DNA of 64,000 nt from Nelumbo lutea (Eukaryota > Streptophyta > Magnoliopsida > Proteales > Nelumbonaceae): contig JAKGHH010000005.1 of NCBI GenBank assembly GCA_022828595.1, positions 24,626,193 through 24,690,192 of the forward strand. Reading direction: 5' to 3'. The stretch's first letter is position 1. Every line of letters begins with the position of its first letter. The translations under genes were made by a program, and so were the position numbers. The notes beneath the pieces are model-generated. The model saw only the letters and a program-made list of their open reading frames with translations, was not told the origin of the DNA and made no database searches. Positions 24,801 to 36,800 of this stretch are shown in pieces.

Positions 24801-27800
24801 TTTAGTGTTTCCTCTATTTTAGTCCCCTTGTTTCTTGATGGAAGGCCTTCTGTCAAGAAACATTACGTTTGTGGCTTGTTAAGTTTAAAGCCCCCCCTCC
24901 ATGTCTTGATAGAAGGTGTTCTATCAAGAAACATGCGAGATAGGGGAACTGAAGTGTGCAGCCCCCCTATGAAGTCTACTGGTATTGGACTGTTTGTATC
25001 ATGATTGATTGGTGTGTATGGAGCCACATGCATGTCAGGTCGTCCGTAAAGCCACTATAACACCTAAAGGATTTTGTAGGGCTGTGATAGCATTATGTAA
25101 GTTGCCCTTAATAAAGTCTCACCCTTTTTAAGGGTAATAGTGTATTTTTATTATTAAATAGTTAATACGATTGGCTAGGGTCAAAGGAATGCGTGGACGG
25201 TCACTTCAACCACCGCACGGTGCAGCCTCAGCCTTTGGCACGTGTCATCATGTTTAAAAGCACATGCGGGGGAAGTTTTCCCTCCTAAGCTTTCTTGTTG
25301 TGGGTAGTCGAACAGTTCTATTCTTCCAGTTCATTTCGTATTCTTCTACTTAGTTTCTCTTTTCTTTAGGGTTTGCCTTCTTTTTAAGTTAAATGGCTCC
25401 TTGAAAGCAGAAGAAATTCATTCGGGAAGTTTGCTCGTTTGTAGACTTCGTTTGGGAAGTACATACAGTAGAGCTACTTAGCGAGTATGAAACAACAAAG
25501 AAAACAGATCTTGGTAAGGGTTTCTAGCCTCCTGTGCCAGTTTCTTTAGGTAGGGACAAAACGTATGACGATTTGAAGGGTAATGAGCTCTATGTTTTTA
25601 TGGTCAGAAAAAGTGGAGTGTGACATACAAATGTCCAGAATCAAAGACTAAAGTCGTTAAGGGTTCTTGTAGTTTCACGTCCTGGCATTGTATGGAAATC
25701 CCGATGCACTGGAGGATTTTGCATAGTGCCAGACTTCTCATACTGGTCGATTGTTTTATGCATCTTCTAGGGCACGATGGTGTGGATTCTATGGAGCCAC
25801 TTTTGTCTCATTGGTGCTGTCAGACCCATACTTTTGTGGGTGCTTCCAGTGAGTTCGAGATAATGGTGGAAAACGTTGCTACTTTGTTAGCACTTCCCCT
25901 GGTCGGGACTGTTTCAGCCCACCATCTACAATACACGGAGTCCATTCCTTCTAAACTCACCAGCATCTACAGGGAACTAGCGCAGGAAATCCCAGTTGAA
26001 GGAACAAAGTAATCAAACTAAACAAAGACAATAAACAATGTCTGAGGTACTAGAGTAATCGAGACACCTCTGTAATAGCACAATGACACTTTATCAAGGT
26101 GACATAAGACAATAAACAGTTGAAGGAACAAAGTAATCAAACTAAACAAAGACAATAAACAATGTCTGAGGTACTAGAGTAATCGAGACACCTCTGTAAT
26201 AGCACAATGACACTTTATCAAGGTGACATAAGTACCACACATCTGCGATGAGCATAAAATGGCATCCAAGATTTGCGATGAGCATCAAGTGCCATCTGGG
26301 ACCTGCATTGGGCATAAGACAACATCGTAGGACTATGACAAACACAGAACACCATCTGCACCCTACGATGAGCATAAAGCATCATTCAAAACTCACAATA
26401 AGGCTAGAATAGTGACACATGCCTATGATGAATGGTAAACGAAGCTCAAAACCAGTGATACCTGTGCACGGTCAACTTACGCTTCTCACGGCAAAAACAA
26501 GTTGTGACGAGGCATCTCGAGGATGATTAATGAAACACTCAAACACAAAGCTAACCAAAGACAAAGACCCTGACAAGCCGACACGTGGTCGGATGTAGCC
26601 AACACATGCTATGTGAGAATCCTCAGGGAAAGGGAAAGTCAGATTCCTGGAGGATCTCGTTGAACACATGGTGAAACCCTAGTGGAGTTCACTCGGTGGC
26701 TGACATGAGAGCAAAGATCCCCTTCCCTGATAGGAAAAGTTGTCTTTTGGACTCTATACTCTTAATCGCATCGAGATCCCCTCTATAAAAAGGGGAAGAG
26801 GCAAGCCGCGAGACATACGAGAATTCTGAGAACTCACTAACCAAAGTCTCTTAGCCTATTTTCCTCAAGAAAACTAAGCTTACCTGTGATCCTAACCCAA
26901 GACACACAAGGTGGCGCCCAGCAATGAAAAAGGAATTGTCTGTTGTGAGCGTCAGAAAAATGGCTCACTTGGGCTGGGAATGGAGTTGCCCACCCATCAA
27001 ATAAATGAAGTGGAGGTTATGGGACCTCTGAGATTTAAATCGGAAAGCGTTTTTGCTTTATTAGTGACTCTAGAGCCCAAGGCACCGGCTAACCAGTCCA
27101 AATAAGAGTTGGATGAGAGATGGAAGGGGTTAGGCACCCCTCTCTTGAGTCCAATAGGTGGGGCCAAAATGGGATACTAACAAGCACAAACACTATAAAT
27201 CACACAAACAAGTGAAACAACAAGTTTCCATGCCAAGCCAACGCTCTTTCTTTACATTCAGTAATTTGACAAATGCGTGATTATTTTACTTTATTTTTAG
27301 TCGTTATTCTATTTGCCCCTTTTTACTATTATATTTTATTGTACTTTTTTTTTTACTTTTTTATTTCCTTCCCATCGCCACTTTATTAATATTTGACATT
27401 TTGAGATGGGGAATTCAGCATACATGGATTTTGATAACAGTGAAAGAGTTACTTATGAGACTTTATGCTTCAATCAATACTCAATGAAAACATCAAGAAT
27501 AATCTTAATTCACTTCCAAAAATGCTAAACCCAGAAGAAGATCAACTTATTATAGGAGATAAAACCTTATATTTAATTGAACATGGAAAAGAAAAGAAAA
27601 GGGAAAGATGTCAGAGGGATGAGAGGGACAAGTGGTGGAATCAATGCCAAGAAGCTTTGTTCTGGAAAATACAATACTACAGAGTGTATCAGCTCTATCA
27701 AGATTATTTTAATTTATAACAAAGAAATCAAACACTTGAAGAATATTATACTAATATGAGGAACCTTCAGAAAGAGCTCAATATTTATCATCCTTTGACA

Positions 27801-30800
27801 TCATATGTTAAAATTCAGCAACAACAAAGGGAACAACTGGATGTGACCAGAATTTTAGTGGGTTTTAAGGCTAAGTATGAACTAGTTAGACCTCATATTC
27901 TAGGAGGCTCTGCTCTTCCCTCTCTTGAGGAGGTGTTTGCACAACTTCGTAGGATTACTATTGGGTCTTCAAAGAGTTCCATAGTTTTAGTCTTTCAAAT
28001 AGATCAACCCTTGTAGTGATGAGAAGGGGAGGCCGTGTAAATAGAGGAGGAGGTTGTGATAGACCTATGTTGCAATGTGGTGGTGGATGTAGTGGAGATC
28101 GAGACTCAGGGGGAGGTCATAGTAAAGGTCATAGTTATGGGCCTAGGAAGTGTACACATTGTGGCATGGAAGGACACACCATTAACTTTTGCTATGATCT
28201 ACATGGGCTAATCATAGAGCAGTAGGAAGTGGTGAAGCAATTGATACCCAACAGACTAACCAAGCACCTTCTACATCTACTAGTGCCTCTAGGAAGGAGA
28301 TGATGAGTATTCCCAACAGAATATGGCTACTCTTGCCCAGTTAGGTATGGCTTGTCTGGCTTTCAAACCTTCACTCTGGATTATCTATTCTAGAGCTTCC
28401 GATCATATGGCTGAGACTCCAGGTTTGTTTTCCTCCCTTTCAGCCTTATGTTTGTTAGAAAATTGACCAAACCTATAACTTTCTTTCCTAGCTCTTGTGC
28501 TTTTCAAGATCTTAAGACAGGGATGAAAATTGGTAGAGGGCATGAAGCCGGTGGATTGTATTATCTTGATGGGGGTGGTTCGACAGTAGCTCTTCAATCC
28601 TCTCTTACACCTCTCCAATGGCATTGCAAACTTGGTTATTCATCTCTCAAGAGTCTTCAGTTACTAGTTCCGTCATTGTGTCGTTTTTCTTCATTGGAAT
28701 GTGCGTCGTGTTAGTATGGGAAACATCATCGGGTTCCCTTCAGTCCTAGAGTCAATATTTGTAGTTTCAGTCCTTTTTCTTTGGTCCATTCTGATATTTG
28801 AGGTCGAAACAGAGTTGTGTCGTACAATGGTTATAAGTACTTTGTAATTTTTGTTGTTGATTATTCAACGATGACATGGCTTTATCTTATGAAAGAAAAG
28901 AGTGAATTGTTCTCCATTTTTCAAAAATTATATGCTGAAATCCACACTCAATTTGGTGTTCACACTAAGATTCTTCGTTCTGATAATGGGAAAGAATATT
29001 TCTACACACTGTTTCAAGAATACTTAGAATAACACGAGATCATTCATCAAACCTCTTGCACTTATACACATCAACAAAATGGGGTGGCTGAATGCAAGAA
29101 CTGTCATATACTTGAGATTGCTCGATCCCTTTTTAGAGTGATGTTGTTCTTACAGCTTGTTTCCTTATTAACCGGATGCCATTGTTTATCCTTGAAGGTC
29201 AATCTCCCTTCTCAGTTTTGTTTCCTACATTGTCTTCCTTTCATCTTATTCCCAAGGTTTTTAGGTGTGTATGCTTTGTTCATAATCTGTGGACAAGTCA
29301 AATGCATACTCTACAAAGTGTACCTTTCTTGGCTACTCTCGAACACAGAAGGGCTACAAGTGTTATAATCCTTCTTCTCAATATTCCTTTGTGTGCCCTG
29401 ATGTCACCTGTTTTGAGTTTGTCCTATTCTTTACAAGTAGTAATATTTCTTCTTCATCCCCTTGTGCTCCCACTTCCAGTTCCTATTGATGGCCCCATTC
29501 CTCTTATTCATGGTGCTTCCAAGTCTTCACCTCCTTTGTAGGTTCCTACTGAGTGACCACCATTCAGGCACATGTATACGCATCGACCGATACCGGCTCC
29601 TCCTCTAGTCTCTTCTCTGTCAACAAATCCGACAATCGTTTCTAACCCTTTGGTGCCCTCTCAGCCTGACCTTGATCTTCCCATTGCTTTGCGTAAAGGT
29701 AAATGTAGTTGTACTCATAGTTTTCAAGGTGCCAAGTCAAGGCTAGGCGACAGGGGGGCACCTTGTCACCTAGTCGCCTAGGCGATGGATTTTTTCAAGT
29801 AAAAACATATATCCTAGGGTAGTTCCCTAGGTTCCATAACCATATTTCCTTAATAAATATCCATAATTATCATAAGAAAAGTATGCATTTCATGTTAAAG
29901 TAAAGAAAATCAACATATTCCAACATATTCACGAGAAGAAAAAGAAGAAAGAAAAAAAAACTAAAAAAATATAGGGGCTGAACCCCTATTTTTGTTATAG
30001 GAAAACAAGAAAAGAAAAGGTGGAAGAAGAGGAAATTAGTATATAAACACATAAAATTAGTAGAGCAAAAGAAGAAAATGTGTTGATTGGACAATATTTT
30101 ATGTTCTTCTTTACTTCTTAGTTCAGGTTTTGAAGCCTTTGAAGGCTCAATACAGCATTTAGCAATGTTTGTGTTGATTAAACCCTAACAAATAAGAAAT
30201 TAATAAAAAAGAAATTGGTGTATAAACACACAAAATGAATATTTTAGTTTAAAAATGTCTATTTTATAATTATTGAAGGGATGAGAGATCCATCATATGG
30301 ATGGCCGAACCCTGCAAGTAGGTTGGGCGAAATTTCAAAAATTTCTCTCACCCATGTGGGAATAACATTCCCTATTTTAAAAAATTGCATTTTCAAAGAT
30401 CAATCTTGAACCTAAACCAAACCATATCTGAAACCAAAATGTAGGACAGGGATATACCTGATACGGAGTAGTAGTAACCCCCAACGAAGGTGTTCACGCC
30501 CAAAGCGAATACCAAAGACTGCTCCCACTGAAGATGACACAGCGTAGGGTGGAGTAGAATCAACAGGATGGCTCTTCAGCAAGAACCTGATTCTTCACCA
30601 AGAATCTGATGGAGGGCGAGTGAGCACGACTTCAAATCACCTTTTCTGCCAAAATGTGATATCAAGAACCCTTTCTTGATCGCTCCTACAGGTGGAGATC
30701 GAACTGGTAATGGCGGCAATAGCAGGAGAAGGCAAGAGCAGAAGATGGCATCAGTCCAACTGTATGCTATCTTCTCTCTTGTATCAGTAAAACTGAAGGG

Positions 30801-33800
30801 ATGAACTGGAGGTTCACCCTGCTCCTCTATTTATAGCCTTAAAGAGAGCATCTCCCAATCTTATTAAGAGTTTCCTAATCCAAATTTTGTATATGGATCT
30901 GATTAGGAGTTTCCTTATCTCAACTGTAGATAAAGATCAGCCCTCCTAATCTAATTAGGAGTTTCCTTATCCAAATCTTTATTTGGATCTAGACTCTCTG
31001 AGTGGATAGGGACAACCCCTTATTTTATCTGCTGATCTAAATTCCAGAACCACCCCTCTTTAATTAAATCTAATTAAGCCAGTTCGAATTGGGATTTAGG
31101 CCCATTAAGTCCATGTGCTCACTTATCCTTCAAACTGTTGCCGAGTTGGATATCCTTGTATGACGTGGGACCCAAACATTGATTTACACATCAGCCACAT
31201 GGATTCAGCCCAACCTCTAACACAAGGCCTGACCGAATTCACTATAGGAGACAGTGAACCCCCAAGTCCATCACCATGGGCTCTTAATGGGCCCAACATT
31301 TACACTAAATGGTCTTTGGAGCAAACCACCTTATAAAAACCCAATGATTGTGGGCAGATGCAAGATTAGCCCATCAGGTATTACCCTCAATGGTCTTACA
31401 CTTAATCTCTCAACCCATAATGATCAAACACTGCCTGACAAGAGAGGATCTCTCCCTCAGTTGTAAGGTACAGTGCTACACTCTCTACTCACATGGATCC
31501 CGGGAATCAAAACATTTTGCAAGCATTTTGAAACTATAATATATACATATATATATATATATGTATATGTATATCTCTATATAAATATATTTTGCAAAAC
31601 AAATTTCAACGATTGAAATCGACTCCCGACAGCTTTGGTTTCCATCAGAGAGAGTGCATCCCTGATCATTCACTTTGTCCGACAAAGGGGTTGATACTGT
31701 CACTATGATCACCCACTCAGATGAATTCTCGGACTGTCCCAACATACCAGGTTTTGACCCCCTCTAAGGATCTCACTGATTAGCATATCAAAGACAGCCC
31801 AATCCAACACCTAGTGCAATATCATAATCGAGTCTAGGGGTCAGGTGTAACATTCTAGTTTTGTCCATCTATCTCCAAGGTCCAGGGCAATACTGGAATT
31901 CTGATCCGGTTCAGAGCTTCAAGAAAACCCACACTGCATGTACCTTAGGTCTCACCCTAGCAGCTGAGACAAGCCACCCCAACCAACTTGGTGGCACATA
32001 AGTGTCAGCCTTGGCAGGATAAATCTTCCCAGATCTATCCAACGGCTGTGAAGATTCTAAACTAACACGAGTCTCATACGTGTCCAATTTAAGGGTATTA
32101 CACAAAAACACACCATAATAATACAAATCAAATATGTACTTTATCCATTTACATTAAATGTCATATTGTACATCATTCTGATTGGAGCTAAGGGTATTTA
32201 GCAATGTTTGTGTTGATTAAACCCTAATAAATAAGAAAATAATAAAAAGAAATTGGTGTATACACACACAAAATGAATATTTTAGTTTAAAAATGACTAT
32301 TTTATAATTATAACCTCAAAAAATTAAGAATATAAATGTTTTTTATAACATGCTATAGGAAACTGCTTGGCGATTAGGCGAGGCAAGCCTCCAAGGGCGC
32401 CTTGTCGCCTTGACAACGATGGTTGTACTTTTCATCCTATTTCTAACTATGTTTCTGTCTCTCATCTTTTTGCTTCCCATCTTCAATTTGTCTCCCTTTT
32501 GTCTATTGTTTCTATTCCTAAGAATGTCTAGGAAGCTATCACCTCCCTAGAGTGGTGCCAAGCAATGGAAGGAGAACTCCCAACACTTGATCATAATCAC
32601 ATGTGGGGCCTCACCACTCTCCCTCCTAGCAAACATGTTATAGGTTGTAAATGGGTGCATACCATCAAATACTTACCAGATGGAAGCATAGAGCGCATGA
32701 AGTCTAGGTTGGTTGCCGAGGGGTACTCTCAATTGTATGGAGTGGATTATATAGAAAAGTTCTCTCTTGTTTCCATAATTGGCTTTTGTGTGTTGATATC
32801 CATAGTAGCTATGTATGACTAGCCCTTATTTCAGCTTGACATTAAGAATGCCTTCCTACATGGCGACCTTAGTGAAAAAGTGTATATGGAGCAACCACCA
32901 AAGTTTGTTGCTCAGGGGGAGGATGGTAAGGTGTGTAGAGTTAAGAAGGCAATTTGGGACTGAAACAATCTCCATGTGCCTAGTTTGGTAGATTTAGTGA
33001 AGTAGTTAATGATTTTAGTATGAAGCAATGTCAGGTTGATCATTCGGTATTCAGTTATGATTTGAAACTGGAAAGGTTCTGTTAGTGGTTTATGTAGATG
33101 ACATTGTTATTATAGGTAGTGATAAGTTGGGGATTAATAAATTGAAGGCTTTTCTGTAATGATCAATTTCAAACATAAGACCTTGGCAAACTAAAATACT
33201 TTATGGGAATAGAAGTTGCAAGAGCGAAGCATGACATCAATTTGTGCCAAATGAAGTATGTACTAGGCTTGTTAGAAGAGACAAGATTGTTGGGTACTAA
33301 CCCAGCTGAAACACCCATTGAGCCTACCATCAAACTAAGCATTGATGCTAGTGATGAATTTGATGATCCTCGAAGTTTCAAGAGGTTAGTAGTGAGTTGA
33401 ATTATTTGACTATTATTACCTAGCCTGGCATTTCCTTTGTAGTGAGTGTGGTCAACCAATTTATGCAAAAGCCCTGAGTTCCTCTTTAGGATGCAGTTCC
33501 GAGGATTGTATAGTATTTGAAAAGGGCTCTAGGTCATGGATTATTATAAAAATCAAGAGAAGGTCTTGAAATAGAGGGATATAAAGATGCAGATTGGGCA
33601 GCTCAGTGTCCAATAGCTGGCATCAAAGGAGTTTTAAGAGACAACAAGGATTTTATTTGCTGAGCCTATAGTGGACCAATTGAAAATGCCGACTCTACCA
33701 AGGCTGAAGTGATGGCTACCCTCGCAGGTATTCAAATAGCTAGAAACTTGGGAAGTCAGAACCTAACCATTGTAGGTGAATCTGCAAATACCATAAAATG

Positions 33801-36800
33801 GTTAGGTGATAAAGAAGGTGACCCATAGATACTAAGTCATTTCCTTTCAGAGGCTAGAGACTTCTTGGATCCCTTAAGTGTCAACTTGCTCTGGATTTTG
33901 AGAGATCTAAAGTTAGTAGCAGATGGTTTAGCAAAGTTTGGTGCTCTTTTAGATGTGTTGTGTAATGATAGATTGCTTCTTGTGTAATCTCTTGGGGTTC
34001 ACCTTGCCCCTTTGTACATCTTCTCGTTTACTTCTTTGTTTTTCTGACCAATGTTTTTCTACCTCTTTGTTTTTCTAATGAATTCCACTTAATTTCTCTC
34101 AAAAAAAGAACATCTGTTAAGCTTTTCAAGAAGCAAGGTTACTGTGAATAGCTCCCTATATTGGTGTTCCTTCTCAAATGTAGGGATAAAAAGGGGTGGA
34201 TTCAAGGAGGGTTTTGCAAATTCCAAAGCCTCCCCACCTCCCCAAGCCACCCAACCATACTGGCAGCAGGTCGGATTTTCAGGAAAATCCAAACCCTTCC
34301 CACACATGAAAATGCAAAACCCGCCCTGCATTTGAGGGTAGGGTGGATTAGGTCCAAAACCAGCATCTAATTCCTTGTTACTTCCTATTTTTCACCAAGA
34401 TTATTTCCTGCTATATAAAAGCAATAAACAACTGTTAGATATTCGATCAGACCTGATTTACTTCCTAAAATAAAAGGGAAAATAGAGAGGAAGAAGAGAG
34501 AAAGAAGAAGGATAAGAAGAGAGGAGAAGATGAAGAGATTGTTTGGCTGTTCTCAAAAGAGAAAAGTCTCACTCCCCAACCGACCAGAACAATATATATA
34601 GACTTCTAATTTAAAGTACAATGACCATAGTGCCCCTCTTTATGTATGGGACACTTACCATGAAATGACTCAAATACCCCTGACTATCGACTCTAACAAC
34701 AACCAAAATAACATGAACAAACATTAAAATTTCCAATAATTGAAATAATTCATGTTATATATAAGCAACAAACAACCAAAGTAACATCAACAAACATCAA
34801 AATTTCAAATAATTTGTTGAGTGGGCCGACTTGTGTTTAGTTTATTTTCTTTAAATTAAGATGTTGTTGGGCCTTGGGCCCATTAGTTTTTATAATTACT
34901 TAGTTTGAGTTGCCGCCCTACTAAGGGCATCTTTGTAATATCTCATACTTAAGTTAATTATAAATTGAATGATGGGTTGGCGGTAGGGTTATGATCATCT
35001 ATCCTAGTCGACCTTCTTCTCTTTTCTTCCCTTACATCTGTCTCTTGCTGAAATCCCCAACTTTCTACTCTTCCTTTCACAAGAAGCTTGGCCGAAATCA
35101 GCACACAAGGATTTCTACTTGGTATCAGAGCAGGTTGAAGGTTCTTGAAGAGATTCGTTCCTGCAGCCCTAGATCGGCAGACTGCATGGAGATTTAAGAG
35201 GCTAATCGAAGCTTTCAGGTAAGCCCAGTTTTTGGATTTTCTTGATGGATCTGTATGCCCTATAGCTAGTCTAGGGTTTCTCATCAGAATCAGGAAAAAC
35301 TGGAGAAAGGGGAAGAGTCCTGATTTTGTTGGACTCTTCAATTTTGACCTAGGTAGTGGTGCCCTATTTTTTTAGGGTTCCTCTGGGTTTTTTGTAAGGG
35401 GCGATTCAAGTTCCATGTGGTTTGGAGGCCTCTAGAGAGGATGGTTGCTTCTTCTCTCTCTTCTCCCCATTCCACCGAAAAGGAATCTTTTGTGGGAAGA
35501 AAGTCCAGGACACTAAAGGAGTGTCGTTGGTTCCAGAAGGTATTCTGTTTGTTCTCATTGCATTTTTTAGCTGCTTTTTGTACCTCTTTGAGACACGTGG
35601 AGGGACACAGAGTTGAATATAAGCCCGGGAATGAAATGGAACCAGTGAGAGGAGGTGCTGGAGACCCCTTCGGAGCCGGAACCATTACTACAGTTAGGTT
35701 GGATGGTACAAATTACTTGGAATTGTCGCAATCTGCAAAGATGGCCATTGGGGCTCGTGGAAAATTGGGGTATATTACTGGTGAAGAGGTAAAACCCGAA
35801 ACTGGCAACTCCCGGTGGGTGCAAGAAAATTATATGGTAATGACATGGTTGTGTAATTCTATTTTGCCACATATAAGTAAAAACTTTTTATGGGCAAACA
35901 CTGCTAAGGAGATATGGGATGGGGTTGTAGAGACCTATTCACAGAAGGAGAATGTTGCTAGGGCTTATCAACTGAGAAATCAAATTATTGCTACTAGGTA
36001 GGGAGATAGATCTGTTGCAGCTTATTTTTCAGTCCTTAAGACCCTGTGGCAGAAAATTGACCATCTAGAGACCTTTGCTTGGGAAACCACCAAGGATGCA
36101 TCTATCTATCAAAGACACTTAGAGAAGTATAGGGTGTTCGAATTCCTTGCTGGCCTTAACCTTGAGTATGACATTGCACGACAGCATCTTCTTTCCAGGG
36201 ACAATGTCACTTTCTCCCAAGCATATGCATTTGTGTCAGGAGAGACGTGCAGGAGGGATGTAATGATTAAGAATCTCATGTCTGATCAGTCTGCTATGGT
36301 AAGTGCTGTGAAACCTAAACAGAATGGCAATGAGAACAAGAAGGAAGACAAAAAGGATTTAGTCTGTGACTACTGTAAGAAACCGAAGCATACAAGAGAT
36401 ACTAGTTGGAAGCTTCACCCACACCTTGTGCCAACCAGATTGAAGAATAAGAAAGGAAATGCACATATAGCAGTTACTGGTGACACTCCGCCCCCCCCTA
36501 CTACAACTGCCTTGGAGTCTGTTGCAGCTGCTGCAGTAAGGGCCGAGCTTGAGAGGTTTGGGTTACTTCTAAATCAGAGGGATACAGCTAGTTCCAATTC
36601 AGTCGCAACCGGACAACAAGGTACAGGTAGCACAGGTGGAACTCACTCTACCTCCCTTGCCCACATAGGTAGTCCACATGTCACTGCAAACTGTGTTTCT
36701 ACTTCAGGTAAGGAGAGATCTCCTTTGATTATAGACTCTGGAGCCTCAGAGCACATGACCCATTGCTCCACCATTTTCTCCTCTTACCAGCTCAGATCTG

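Larger units (their letters stand above)
29716..32421. mobile_element. hAT-type MITE, CATAG family, copy 2, with nested solo LTR
   Basis: The ends are CATAGTTTTCAAGGTG and the complement of CATCGTTGTCAAGGCG. An exact 8-bp duplication GTTGTACT flanks it (29708-29715 and 32422-32429), supporting hAT. MITE sequence is 29716-30273 and 32196-32421; the middle is an inserted LTR. No transposase. Confidence 0.88.

Noticed and set aside
25620..26012. An intact plant mobile domain gene
   Set aside because: The upstream part has stops and shifts and the 3' end runs into an LTR arm, so it is a fragment.
23556..26911. A Mutator-type transposon with long terminal inverted repeats
   Set aside because: The arms have LTR hallmarks: TG...CA ends, a TATA box, a polypurine tract on one arm and a primer site on the other. 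No 9-bp duplication was seen.
23195..28225. One copia element split by the Tat insertion
   Set aside because: The two gag parts overlap by about 100 bases and differ at roughly a third of positions, so they are different copies.
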